From: Tetmemena sp. SeJ-2015
Taxonomy: Eukaryota > Ciliophora > Spirotrichea > Sporadotrichida > Oxytrichidae
Direction: 5' to 3'
Assembly (NCBI GenBank): GCA_027382625.1
Contig: JAJKFJ010022552.1
Coordinates: 1-64,000 of the forward strand
DNA length: 64,000 nucleotides
The first letter of the stretch is position 1. Every line of letters starts with the position of its first letter. Of the stretch, positions 12,615 to 24,184 are shown in pieces. Below the pieces are notes generated by a model, which had not been told where the DNA came from, did no database searches, and saw nothing but the letters and a program-made list of their open reading frames with translations. The position numbers and the translations under genes were made by a program.

Positions 12615-14483
12615 TCAGTGGCTTTCGTGGATCAATTCCCCTGGGAACAGCCTCGGTTCTTCAAACCCATTCGAGTGCTTGAATATCCCTTCGCCCTCTG
12701 GTTTGTCTTTAGTCCAGTGCCCCTTCCACTAAGAGCCATCTGAGAATATCAGCACACCCATTCCATCCTTTTACAATCTATAAAATATGAAACTCTCCAT
12801 TAATCCTTAACTCTTTGCTTCTTGCTCCCAGAAAACTTGCCTATGTATCTCAGCAGTCCATTTACTTAGATCCCTTCATGCTTATAATTTAATCTATTCA
12901 ATTTATAGATGATGCTTTTCTATCTAGAGCCAGCCATTCTTCCAAATACCTTCGATGATGACCCCTGAATTCTCCTTAAAAGTTCCCTCCCCCTTGTGCT
13001 TGAAGCTCTCTCCAAACTCACTGATTGGCTAGCTGCGGCTGCTCTTAGATTCGCTGACATCTAACTGATTAAGCAAAGAGAATATATACTATTGTTACAA
13101 TGTGTGCATCTCCATTTTAGTAGGTGATGACTACTGTGTGATGGTAGGCCTTCTTAAGTTTCATGAAGCCAGTGCTTGTCTTAGTTTCTATGTCCACTTT
13201 CACGCCCTTGATATTCAGCTTCTGCTTGCTGTCTTGCTCGTAGCTGGAACCCTTCACTATTTTGTAGCTGCCGCATGGGAAGAAGTAGGAACTCTGGTCC
13301 ATCTTGCGTGAGGTATAGAAGCGAGTGCACCCATCGTAGATCCGAACTTTCTTACTTTCAGGATGCAAAACAAACACACTCAAATTATATTATAAGGATT
13401 TAGGGTCTAGAGCCAACCGTCTTTATCCCAAGTGCCTTTGTAAATCTGCGGCTAGGAGTTTCTTATCAGTCTTGTTATTCAAGAGTTTAGAATTAACCAA
13501 GATGTAAATTCAAATAATTCTAAGAATTGAAAAAACTATGAGTTCCATGAATAATTTCCAATGTCATTTTATTTAACTTTTAAAGCAGTTTTACAAATCC
13601 AGAAAACTCTAATTAAAATAAGTTTAGCAATAAAGTGCCCTCCCCAAAAGCAGAATCAGGTTTTTCAAGGGAATTTAACTTAATTGTTCCCTGGTAAGTA
13701 TCTCCATTAGACCACAGCAATTTTCCATTAAAGCTCTTTTCTTTTAGATTAAAAACACCTTGGAAGGTATTCCCATACTAGTCTATCATTCTTGAGTTAA
13801 GAATACTCTAATCTGCCAGTTAATCGCTCTCGCTAAGCAGTTCATACAAACACCCTTTGAAGAAATTTTTCCTAGATAATGACTCCGTTTAAAGGCGCTT
13901 GGATATTTCATTTTAGGTCAGCAATATCTTCAAACCATGAAAATGAAAATTTAACTTATTTTGATATGTTATTATCTTGCTTATATCCTAAGTTGACTTG
14001 CTTGGGGCTTAGTAAAATTGGCTTTCAGATGTCATGATCTTATTATAATTCATCAAATACACATATACTTATTTTGGATCTACTATGTCTGCCTGCGTGA
14101 AAGTCTCTGCATTCCCAAGCTTTCTACCTCTCCTAGCTCAAGAAGTTTGAGTTTCTGAATGTTCTTGAGTTGCTCTGTCATTAGTTGGCTCATTCTTGCA
14201 GTAGACTCTAAGCCTTTATTATAAATTTAAGATCTTGAAAATTGGAAATACCTAAAGATAGACTCGAGAAGGATTACAAGTTCCTCCTCATTTCCTGCTC
14301 GTGGATCTGTTTCTCAATCCAAGTGAGGAGGGTCTCTAATTGCTTGATCACTGTGGACAGTAGCGGCCTCCGCAGGAGATTTGAGGCTTCAATTATATTT
14401 GAAAGACTCTGACTGAGTAGCTCCTAAATTTTGTTTATCCTGTATGAGGAATCGTTCTTTGGAGTCTTTCTCGATGATTCCAT
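12615..14483 (-). CDS. MORN-repeat protein, interrupted
   Basis: MORN repeats are ~23-residue beta hairpins found in proteins that attach to membranes and cytoskeleton, common in ciliate cortical structures. Start ATG 14483 (MESSRKTPKNDSSYRINKI), followed by a short helical region (LETLLTWIEKQIHEQEMRR; then MSQLMTEQLKNIQKLKLL). MORN-type strands follow: YGNTFQGVFN, FNGKLLWSNGDTYQGTIK, FGEGTLLLN, IYKGTWDKDGWL, a non-MORN insert at 13117-13383 (VFVLHPESKKVRIYDG), FGESFKHKGEGTFKENSG, IIEGIWKNGWL and finally WKGHWTKDKPEGEGIFKHSNG; TGA at 12615-12617. The pieces lie in different frames separated by AT-rich gaps, so several introns or IESs remain to be placed. Two gaps begin just after a GWL-encoding TGGCTCTAG. 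Confidence 0.7.
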
Positions 14484-14873
14484 GTTTAAGCTATATTATT
14501 TAAAACCCACTCCACAGGAACAATAAGAGGAATTGTTGGGTATTTTATTATCCAAAATTGGTAGTAGTATTTTAAAAGCTATGATTTCAAATTAATCTCG
14601 ATCAATGACTGATTGTAGATGCAAATTTGAATGTGTGTGAGCTAATAGATAAGCACTAATAAATCTTCCTCTGCAAATTTACAATTGACAACTAATATTT
14701 AGTATATAATAGCGACAAGAATATAAACAAAAAGAGAAGAGAAAATAGAGCGAATTTTAGAAATCAAAGAGACACTCACCAATATAAAAATTCATTAAAC
14801 TAAGAATGGAATAAGTGGGGATGATATTTAATTTTGGACTGCTACATCAACTTTGAGAGAAGCTTTGCGGTGT

Positions 14874-15289
14874 TCAGATTCTGGGGAGCTGAGCGAGAGG
14901 GAGGGAGGCATTTCCGGTCTGGTTCTCAGGTCTGACGTGGTGTCTGAGCTTGGTGGTGTACCTAGCGCGGCGGTTCTCAACTGATCTCACTCTCACGATT
15001 CTAGCGTGGATGGCGCATGAGACGCAGTAGGAGAGCTTCACGTAAATCTTCAATCAATTACACTTAGTACACACATTTACTTAATCTTTGGCATCTGGAA
15101 CTCATTCTGGGCGTAGGCGTAATTCTCCTGGATATCTCTCTTTGAGGAGGCGTCGACCATGTTTCTCTGCTGGAAGCGCTTGATGGCCTTATCCTTGGAG
15201 ACGACTCTTCCGCAGTTGGTGCAGCGCACAGTATCAGAGTGACCCTTGTTCTTCTTGTTTCTACCGTTGTTTCTTCTCTTAGATGGCAT
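14874..15289 (-). CDS. RPS26: Small ribosomal subunit protein eS26 (RPS26)
   Basis: Component of the 40S head/platform near the mRNA exit. Starts ATG 15289 with [17 protein letters not shown], then the zinc-binding pair CTNCGR, the highly conserved [12 protein letters not shown], and after one interruption [18 protein letters not shown] with the second Cys pair (CVSC); ends QLPRI at TGA 14874-14876. About 125 residues, the normal length. The single break is an IES (see 15045). Upstream 15290-15734 is intergenic and shared with the divergent homeodomain gene. Confidence 0.95.
15045..15082 (-). other. Predicted IES in RPS26, 38 bp, pointer AATCTT
   Basis: AATCTT (coding strand AAGATT) occurs at 15045-15050 and 15083-15088. 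Unspliced, the frame after QMPKI is wrong. Removing one copy plus the spacer gives [17 protein letters not shown], which is the conserved RPS26 junction. The spacer lacks GT at its 5' end in coding orientation, so it is not a standard intron. Confidence 0.85.
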
Positions 15290-15734
15290 TTTATTAATTA
15301 ATATATTTTCACAAACAATAATTCATTTTATACAACCTGCAACTCTCTCCTCACTCAATTGCACTTGCAACAATCAAGAATTTTAAGTAGGGGGAGGGGG
15401 AAGATGCTAATTGTAACTTTTTAATGGATAGAATTAGGAAAGTTATTGGAAATTCAAAATAGAAGAAGGAAGAATGACAGTTTGGAAGTGGAGGACTGAG
15501 GGAGATGTAGGTAAAAAAGCATGAAGTGAAATCGAGTTCCTGGAATTTAGGGCCTTCAAAATCTCCTTATTATTGCTATCTCACTAATCCCTTCACTGAA
15601 TTAAAAAAAAATACTCTATTTTCAAATTGGAAGAGAATCGCTTTATAAATGAAGAGTATATAAGCTTGAGATTAAATAATCGACTAATAATATATTCAAA
15701 ATAAGTATTCTCAGTCATTACTCATCAAACACTA
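15290..15734. other. Intergenic between divergent RPS26 and homeodomain gene
   Basis: About 445 AT-rich bases between two start codons on opposite strands, so probably a shared promoter region. A purine run (ggggagggggaag, 15392-15404) and an A tract near 15600 stand out, but no known ciliate promoter motif can be assigned. Confidence 0.45.
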
Positions 15735-17607
15735 ATGTTTCAATCAATTTCACAGACCCCACTACCAATTCAGAGCTCCATGCAAAATACTTAGAGCTTT
15801 TAATATCAACAACCTACTGGCGTCTTCTTGGTAAATGCACCCACCCAAATTCCTCAAACTTCAAACCACTAGCAGCTCTACTCTGCTTATTCATTTGTAG
15901 AGGACAATTTCTTTTTTGCTTAACCTCCGTATTATAACCAAACGGGGCAATAGATATTTTAGAGACAGCAGATAGCCTCAGTTTACAACTGTGCAAATAT
16001 TGGTGTTCAAGGCAACTTCTTGCAAACCTAGGGCCTCAACCTCCTACCTTAAACACTTAACCAATAAACACCAATCCACTCACAAACTTTACTCAGTCCT
16101 TTATTACTTTAAACTTCAGAGTCTGCTGCATTTGCAAGACTCCACTATGGAATGTTCCCCAATTAGATGTAGAATTCTTTTAACGAGGTCTCAAATACTC
16201 CACTCTAAGCAGATAGAAACAGCAAGCTAAGCTCCCCCTTCCTATAATAAACTTAAGCGAACTTCGTTTTTCAAAACTCTTGCCTAAATTAGTCGCCTCA
16301 GGCCAGTCCTAACCTGAGCTTTGAATCTCTCAGAGAAGGCAGCTCCCACTCCTCAAAGATTGAGATTGCTAACAACTTCAGCACTTGCTCACATCCCACT
16401 CTTGTAAATGCCAAAGCTTCATTTTTTGAGTTAAAGAAAAGTAGCCACCTATTTATTGATGATTATTTGCAAGCCAGAGCATGAACCAGCCATCTTCGAA
16501 GAAGGAGGATACTAGTGACTCCACCCTCAACGTCAAAAATCAATAGAGCCTATAGCTCTCCTTATCATCTTAAATAAAATTATGCACTTATTACAATGAA
16601 AGTGCTTTTTATAAAATTTAATCTCAAATTAAGATTAAGGAGGACTCCTTAAGACAAAATTTCGTTAGAGGAACGTCAGACAATAAATCCTCAGATATTG
16701 GTGACAGGAAGTAGTATTAGGAATTAGAAAGTAGGAAGTCTGGAGACAATTTTTCTCTACTCATCTAATAATTCAGAACCGATCTCTAAAGTTTTTTTTT
16801 CTTCTTAGAAAATCCTCATCTTTACTCTTTTCTCATTTTTTTTTAGTTTCCCGAACACCAAAAACGAAGCAGATTCGGCAAGGGGGAAATACTCGCGTCG
16901 GTTTATTTAAAAAGTGTTAAGAGTCTTAGGAATTAAACGCACTCTCTAAATACGTGTACAAAAGCCTCAAACTCTCAACACTGATTAATTATCCCAAGGT
17001 GTTGCTGCATGTAGCGCATTTTTTGAAAAAGATTCGAGGGACAAAAATATTTAGGACGCTTATAAGAAATCTAATCATTCCACTCTAAGACATACTAGTA
17101 ATCTCCTTTTATAGTTGACCTATTTTTAAATTGATTAATCTAAATAGAGATGTGTGTGATATCCTCAAGACAATAATAATCATTGTTTCTTATATTCAAA
17201 TACAATTTTTTTAAGAGTGACTAGTCTAAAGTGATTTTGAGGAAAAAGTCTAGCAAGGCTGAGCACTATTATGAGTTCAAAGTGAAATAGGCTGAGCAGC
17301 TGAGGATTCTGAAGGAGGAGTTTAAAATCTCTTCTTAGTGGTCCAGAGCTAAAATCAGAGCCCTTTCTGACAGGACCGGCATGAAAGAAATCCAAGTCTA
17401 CAAATGGAATTGGGACCAAAAAGAAAGAGAGAAGAAAAAAAATTCATTTTTATGGCTGTCTTAAAATATTGTAATGAGAAGAGGGCCCTATATAAGGAGC
17501 TTGCTCACAAGGCTGTCACTAAAGAAAGTTTTCCCTCTTCTTAGCCTCACAGTGATTATAATTATATGATAATAAATGTTGGTCTGTCTACATTAATTTT
17601 TGAGTGA
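15735..17607 (+). CDS. Homeodomain-like DNA-binding protein with Gln/Asn-rich N-terminus
   Basis: The first 249 codons from ATG 15735 (MFQSISQTPLPIQSS) form one uninterrupted Gln/Asn/Ser/Pro-rich ORF with more than 20 TAA/TAG codons. TGA 16482-16484 ends that frame, but the -1 frame continues (NQPSSKKEDTSDSTLNV ... GTSDNKSSDIGDRKQYQ). Near 17219-17440 lies the diagnostic part: LRILKEEFKISSQW, IRALSDRTGMKEIQVYKWNW, DQKEREKKK. The segment G-x-x-x-I-Q-V-Y-K-W-x-W matches helix 3 of a homeodomain (usual WFxNxR/K core, here VYKWNWDQK as in ciliate and plant variants). A short tail (LKYCNEKRALYKELAHK) ends at TGA 17605-17607. So likely a nuclear transcription regulator. The frame change at 16.48 kb, and gaps around 16780-17215, need introns, IESs or an indel; whether both halves are one gene is inferred from order and lack of another start. 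Confidence 0.6.
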
Positions 17608-18147
17608 ACAGTTAGTAAAAATCGTAAGAATTTGGAGAGTAATAAAAAGTTTAATCAATCCTAGTGTGATCTTATTATTGCTCAATTAGTAATTTATTAA
17701 TTAATTTTTAAAACATAAACTAGCGAGATTCATTTTAGTGCGAACATTGAAAACCATGCCCCTATACTTCTTGAAATGTAAGAAATCAAAGATTACAAAT
17801 ATTTTTTAATCTATTTCTATTCATCCTTTGAAAAGGTTCATGTTTATCTTTTTATCTTTAATTTCCATATAATTATGATTTCTTCTTTAAAATGAAAATT
17901 TCATTTTCAATGAACTTATGAGTTTCATATAATTTAAAATACCTCTTTAAATTTAATAAATTTGAAATGAATAAGTCCTAGGCTTTTGCCTCTTACAATA
18001 AAAAAATTTCTACTAAAAGAGTTCTTGATAGCGATGAATACTAGAGAAGCCTAAATAAATATTTCAAGTAATTTATAATTGCTTTCAATTAATAATTTCT
18101 TATATCCAACAAGAAAACATTTTAATCTTTCAAATTAATTTCTTAAA

Positions 18148-18176
18148 GCTACCGCGCGGAATTTCCGCGCGATAGC
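18148..18176. repeat. GC-rich palindrome, copy 1
   Basis: Nearly perfect inverted repeat: outer arms GCTA/TAGC, one C/A mismatch, inner 9-bp arms CGCGCGGAA/TTCCGCGCG around a single T. The core GCGCGGAATTTCCGCGC also occurs at 20387. In DNA this AT-rich such a core is conspicuous. Possible protein-binding site or hairpin. Confidence 0.8.
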
Positions 18177-20383
18177 ATTATTTACTTCCAATGATTTAAT
18201 TAGCTATGATAGATAATATTGTAGGCTACCAAAGATTATTTATCCAATGAGTTAATTATATTTAAAGAATAAAAACTTATTAAGCGAAATCATCGTGTGA
18301 AGAAGAATATCCTAAGTAAGAAAAATTGTTAGCTTTGCTTTTATGATTCACTAATTTCGTTTATTTCTTAATTCAATTTAAAAAAATTCTTCATTACTTT
18401 CAAACGTTGCAACTATGAATTTCTTTCTTTTTGGTTTATCATAAAATTTGTTTTTAATTAAATTTCTCTCAAGTTTCTTAAAATCCTTTTCAAAGTGATA
18501 TATTTACATTCCTCCAAATTTCCAAAGTTTCATTTCAAAAAATAAGCATAGTGAAATTTGGAACTCCTTCACAATTATAAAGGAGCAATTCAAGAGAATG
18601 AAGATAAAGAACTCAAGTATAAATTATAGAAAATAATTCTTGGAGCTTATTGCAGAATAATTTATTAATGTTTGAGATTACACAAAATAGTTAGTTATTA
18701 CTTTTGATTTAACTATTAAGCGTGAATTAACTCATAAGGAAAATTTTAATCAAACCTTGAATCTTAACTTGGAGAGATTTAATGCAAGTCTCTTAGAATT
18801 TTTTCTTCTCTCATTTGCTTGTAAAAAGAAGTAAAGATGATTAATACTTGTGATTAGAAATAATTATTCAGACTTCAGGAACATAAATTTTTCATTAATC
18901 TTTTCTGTGATGCGACAAGTGGAGGGTTCTGCTTCTAAAATAAGGCTTTTAATACCTAAGCTATTTCTTTCATTAGAAGGAGGGCTAAATCGTGTTTCTC
19001 TATGAAAATAAGTTTAAGATAAACTCAAATATTTTTACTTGAGACAAAAGTCTAAAATGTTATTTGCATGATTACATTTTACTGTGAAGTATGTTAAGAG
19101 ATCTTGTTTTGACATGAATCGACTAGAGAGCTCTTGAGGAGCTAATCTTTTTATACTCTCATCAAAGTCACTCTCATGAGACTGCTCGAAATTTGACCTA
19201 ATCTTTTTTAGAATTCCAAATAATTATTCTGAAGTCTATTTCCGAAATGAAAATATTAATTTAGCCCTGTTGAATTCATATAGTAAATAGCATTGATTTA
19301 CTCATTTCCTATGTAGAGGGCATTGACTTCCTTATATTCAAGTGAAAATTTTGAAATTTGAGATTGTGATTTTTTTTCATGAATGCTATGTATTTTTTCT
19401 GATCTGGCTCCAAATCGTTCTCCTTCATGCTGTTTTGTGTGATATTTCTGATCAGAAAAGCCAAAAGATGTAATTTTTCTGATCTCGAAAAAATTGAGAA
19501 AAACAGCTTTTGTAGTTATTTCATCATGGTAACATTTTGTTTGAAAATTTTTTATCTATGCCAAGGAAGAAATCGACAAAAAATTTTTTTCTCATCTTAT
19601 AAACTTTTCACAAATAGAGAAAAGTTCCCGACCTTCTAGCATTTGAACACTGAAAAATATTGGCAAAATTATTTTGATCGTAAAATTAACTCTTGGGCTG
19701 CAGAGTTTTCAATTTTTATATTAAGGTCTAATTTTAGTCTTGTTAATACCTTTCGCATATTTGAGCTCTCAAAAATAATTTGATTTTTTCTTGATATAAT
19801 TTTGAAATCGTCTCTAACATTTATCATTTAAATAATCTTTCACTTTTATTCAGTTTATGTATGGCAAATCGTGAATGACAGAATTTTTATTGTTGCGATT
19901 ATTTCGATAAGCATATGAGAGAGAATAAAGTGATATGATGTAATCTATGAATTTCTTAATGTAAAAATATTCACTTTCAGCATAACTCATGCACATTATT
20001 TAAGCAAGTTGTTTTGAGAAAAATATGATTTGCTTATGTTTGATGTTAAATTTATTTCTTGCAGCAAAAAGTTCTTGAAGATAGTTTGAAAAAACAAAAG
20101 TTACAAATTTATATATGAGTTAGAAAAGTAATTTGAAAAAGTTTAAAAGCTTTTCTGACTTAATTGAAATTAGAGTGTGAAACAAAAATAGAAGTAGTTG
20201 AAAAGTGAAATACACTCATTCAGCAACAAAAGATTTTTGAAATTTCTCCAAAAATATTTGCTTATAGAAAAGTTTAGTCTATCTCAAAATAGTTTTATGA
20301 CTTTAGATTAAAAAATAATGTTTGAAGATAACTTTTAGACTTATCTTCCTTTGTTGATAAAATCATTGGATATAAATAATGAT

Positions 20384-20406
20384 ACTGCGCGGAATTTCCG
20401 CGCAGT
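20384..20406. repeat. GC-rich palindrome, copy 2
   Basis: Perfect 11-bp inverted repeat ACTGCGCGGAA/TTCCGCGCAGT around one T. The 17-bp core is identical to the copy at 18148, but the flanks differ and remain self-complementary, which means the flanks changed in a compensated way or the element was selected as a palindrome. Confidence 0.8.
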
Positions 20407-20759
20407 GATTTATAAAGCCTATTTAAAGAGAATCACTTAATTCTTTTTGGATTAAAAAATTTCGAGATCAATAAAATTTTTATTTATTTTTAAATTCACA
20501 AGGGCTTCTTACTCTCGCCTTAACCAGTCTTACCAAAATAATGGATCATGACTCTTATTTAAAACTGCTAATGACAAAGCATTATTTTTCAGATTAATTA
20601 TTAGGAAAGTGTTTGATTGTAAATTTTAGAAATGAAATGTTATCATTCAATGAACTTAGAAATTAGATTTGAAATAATTTGAGATATGAATTGAGAAAAT
20701 AATTAAAACTACTTAAAGAACATAATTTTTGGAGATAGATGTAAAATTCATTTAATAAT

Positions 20760-21300
20760 TTACATTTTTTAATTTCTTACTTCTTTATGGAAGTTAGGGG
20801 AGGTTTTTCTTTCCCTCAGGGGGAATTTTCTTGTTTATTTTTTTTAAAAATAAATTTAATAAATTAAATTAAATTAAAAAGACCCAAAAATGGGAGATTA
20901 AACAATTACTCTAAATTTTGGTTTTTAAAGGGGAAAATTTTGAAAAAAGGGAGGGCCAAAAAAATTTTTTGGTTTTAATAAAGGGGAAAAATATTAATTT
21001 GGGGAAATTTTCCAAAAAAATAAAAATAAATTAGCAAAAAAATTTCAGAATATTAATTGAGTATTCGAACTATTTATTCCTAAGGGCACTCATTTTTAAA
21101 TTTTACAGTTACACTATTGAATATAATGATGACGAACTAAGGACTCACTTTTTAATATTAACTTTCAACATTCCTAATGAAGGAAAAATAAGGCTTGTAG
21201 ATATTGAAAATGGGAAAATTAATAAAATGAGAGCCCGGTACAAAAGCTTTTCCCAAAATCCCCAATTTCCAAAAAAATTTTTTTTTTTTTCCTTAAGAAA
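20760..21300. other. Homopolymer-rich, low-trust sequence patch
   Basis: Runs such as ggggaaaaat, aaaaaaatttttt and ccttaagaaa with clustered G and A homopolymers differ from the neighbouring style. Similar patches recur at 23010-23115, 43310-43430 and 62390-63580. I read these as poorly corrected long-read sequence rather than biology. Confidence 0.5.
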
Positions 21301-21329
21301 CGCATCGAATAAACTTATTTAACAAAAGT

Positions 21330-23216
21330 TTAAACCTTAAAAGTTAATTTCCAAACTTTACTTGCTTCTCATCTTGCTCAATGTTTTTAATGAGGCGTTT
21401 AAGATACCCAAAAACTATAATCAAAACTACGAAAGTAGTAGAGACTGAAAGGAATATGGCTGCATATCTAAAAGCCTCGAGAGTATTTTCTTATTGATAA
21501 GGTCTTACTTCCACCACCACTTTTTAATAGTTTTATAGCGCTTTAAGCTTTGTAATGTTTAGAGTTTTGCTTTAAGTTTGACTACTGAGCTGACTGTAAA
21601 GTCCATATTCATCAAGAGCAAAGAGAGTAAGAGATATAAAAGCGCTTTGTTCCAGCTATTGATTCTTTCTGGAAACTATTGTTCTGTTATTAGGAAAGTA
21701 CTCTATTAAAGTTTAAACATTAAAAATATGACAATTTATATTTGAGGATTTGAGTAAACCTAAATTGGAGAGCTTTGGTTTTGAATCCAGCCTGCAATTT
21801 ATTCAATTTGTGCTTATAAAGAAAGCGCAGAAGATACTAGCATGTATTTTATGGATTCCTACTACATTGTTATCGTGTAATTTGATGGAGTTAAATTAAA
21901 ATAAAATAAAATATATTGCTTATTCTTTAGTTGTCTAAGCGTAGTTGTTCTCATTCAGCTAGTAATTAGTCTCTTGGTCTGAATCTGCAAATAAACTTAT
22001 AATGAATGAATTATTTTCATTTTAACTTTAAATTTAAAATTACCTCAGGTATTTGATAAGATTGATCTTCAAAAGCTTCAAACGTTATTTTCATAGAGCT
22101 ACTACTGCTTATTGGTGGGTTATTTTGAAGGATCTTCAAAACTATGTTCTTAGAACTATATTAAATTTTATACACATAAAATATACTATAGCTGGTAGGT
22201 TTATCATTTGCATAAAGAGTGAAAGTAAAGCTCTGATTTTGAGAAGGGAGAGGAGCTATCCCAAATATACTCCTTTGTATTGGGTCGAAATTTAACCAAG
22301 AAGGGAGATCCAAAGATTAGTTTAATTTCAATCCATAAGTTAAAAGCTCCCTCTCTGGATCTTAGAATTACTCAGCGACTTTCAAATTGAAGTTCTAACC
22401 TCCTAAGAGAGTAAAGGTTAGATCTACCTTATCAGTTATTTAAGGCTTCACATTTTCAGCAAACTAAATAACTAAGAGACTTTCCACGAAGAGGCCAAAG
22501 TTATCAGTGACTCTTATCGTTATTCTTTGCAACGGGGTCGTACTAATATCAACCAATGGTGGTGTCCCCAGGAAAACTTGAGTGGACCCCGTGTTGTAAA
22601 ACTTTATCCAAATATCTGAATCATCCAAATACACGACAGACATTATTAAAGAATCTCCATAGGCAGAGTTCTCATCTGTAAACCAATCAATTTAAAATAT
22701 GAATATAAATTCCTCAATCGTCAGGCACTTGAAACATGAATTTCTATTTTAGATAAGCTTACTGAACTTCAAATTGGACTGCTTTAGCCTTTGGTGGACT
22801 ATTAATTTGATACTTTTAGTTGAGAGCGAGTTGAGTACCGCAGTAATCAGTGGCGATTAGAGAAAGCCAATAACTCCCATACAAATTGTTATAAGCATTG
22901 ACTGTAAGTATAGCATTTTATCTATCCAGTGAAAAGATACATAATAATACCCTTAATTAAAAATATGCTTGAAGATCTATTGAGCATTTGAGTCGTTAGA
23001 ACTTTCAACCTTGATCTCGAAAAAACTTTTTTTCAAGAAAAACAAAATTGAAGTCTCAAGGGAAGAAAAAATTTCTTAAAAAAATTTGGATTAACCCAAA
23101 AAAAAATTTAATGGGTTTTCTATAATCTGTTAGGCGCAAAGTGCAGGATTCGTTGTTTAATCAATCGATGGTTGTGTGGATAAAACAGCAACTGCAAAGG
23201 ATGTTAAAAATATCAT
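21330..23216 (-). CDS. Type I membrane protein with cadherin-like (CADG) repeats
   Basis: Start ATG 23216 gives a signal peptide (MIFLTSFAVAVLST) followed by QPSIDQTTNPALCAQQ. Downstream, in pieces, come NAILTVNAYNNLYGSYWLSL, IATDYCGTQLALNQKYQIN, the repeat DDSDIWIKFYNTGSTQVFLG with TPPLVDISTTPLQRITIRVT (pattern W-I-x-F...F-x-G-T-P-P, as in dystroglycan-type cadherin-like domains), and near 21350-21500 a single membrane helix (YAAIFLSVSTTFVVLIIVFG) with a basic cytoplasmic start KRLIKNIEQDEK. So an extracellular adhesion- or receptor-like protein. Several frame changes show introns or IESs, and 23010-23115 is noisy. The stop is not seen because the 3' end runs into noisy sequence. It is the shortest of three related neighbours. 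Confidence 0.6.
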
Positions 23217-23346
23217 TAAAATAAAAATAAAAATATATATAGGATGAATACGAAAAGAAAATAGAGAATTCAAATAGCTTTAAATAACAGGAGATAATTA
23301 AACAACTCATTAATAATTATTTGGGGTTTCAGTCACTGGATTGAAA

Positions 23347-23896
23347 ATGGAGCGATTCGAGGACACACAATTAGGTAAGATACGAGATAATTGGTTTTAC
23401 TTATCTTCAGGCTTAGGCTCCTAAAGCATTCAAGAAACCCCGAATAGTCCTTCGAGGACCTAGGGTACTTCAATATTCATTAAGATTAGTGGAAGCTACT
23501 CGCATTTGTGTCAGATTTACTTGAAGAGCAACGCAATTTATTGGAAATGGATATGGGCCGATTCACACTCGAGGTCTCGCATCCGCAGAAAATAGCATCT
23601 CAAGAGAAGAGTTTCTGCAAGAGGGGCTGTAAAGAAGGAAGCAAACTGGTTTAGAGGGTAAGTACACTTCAAATCAGACTCCCATTGTCGTTCATTGTGA
23701 AAGTAAGTCATATTTTGAGAATTCACAAAATTGGTGCGAATTGGCGAGATTGGTGTGGGTGCGAATTGGCGAGGTGCTCAAATCCCATTTTGATTAATTT
23801 TTGACTTATTATTTTAGGGAAGGACATGCAAGAGACAAGGTATTGGTAACTCGATCATTTACAAAGCGAGAATTTGGAACCTATAGTGGCAGCTGA
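23347..23896 (+). CDS. Small basic protein, two introns, unknown
   Basis: ATG 23347 starts MERFEDTQLG; a GTAAGATACG..ATCTTCAG intron follows, then an open second exon (GSYSHLCQIYLKSNAIYWKW, HSRSRIRRKQHLKRRVSARG) to a GTAAGTAC donor at about 23659, acceptor TTTTAG near 23818, and a last exon RDKVLVTRSFTKREFGTYSGS with TGA 23894-23896. Both introns have good splice signals and keep one frame, giving about 117 residues, strongly Arg/Lys-rich. It lies on the opposite strand between two related membrane-protein genes. I recognise no family. A nucleic-acid-binding role would fit the charge but is only a guess. Confidence 0.5.
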
Positions 23897-24184
23897 CTAG
23901 CTCTTAAAGCAATAGCTGATCTAGATGTCCCTGTGCATGGCTAAGCTAAGCAACTATGGATGAAAACCCTAATTGAGACGCGCAAAGTTGTCAGCAAAGC
24001 TGGAAGAGTCTGCGCACTCATTTTCTTGTAGTGTCTAAATTAAATCGCATATTTTCAAAATGATTGATGATGTTATCAAACCCCAATTACATTAAGGTCT
24101 AATAAATGACAGTTATTTTAGATAAAAAGCAATTCGCGATAAAGTATTCGTATTCATCCTATAATAATGTCTGAGTTTGTGTCT

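Larger units (their letters stand above)
17608..21330. other. AT-rich gene-free stretch
   Basis: About 3.7 kb with no supportable gene on either strand; TGA is frequent in all frames and there is no domain signal. It contains two GC-rich palindromes (18148 and 20384) and a noisy patch (20760-21010 and ~21225-21290). Germline-limited DNA between gene loci would look like this. Confidence 0.55.

Noticed and set aside
18000..20750. Short ORFs such as 19427-19639
   Set aside because: AT-rich with no motif or coding bias, and reading TAR as Gln lengthens chance frames.
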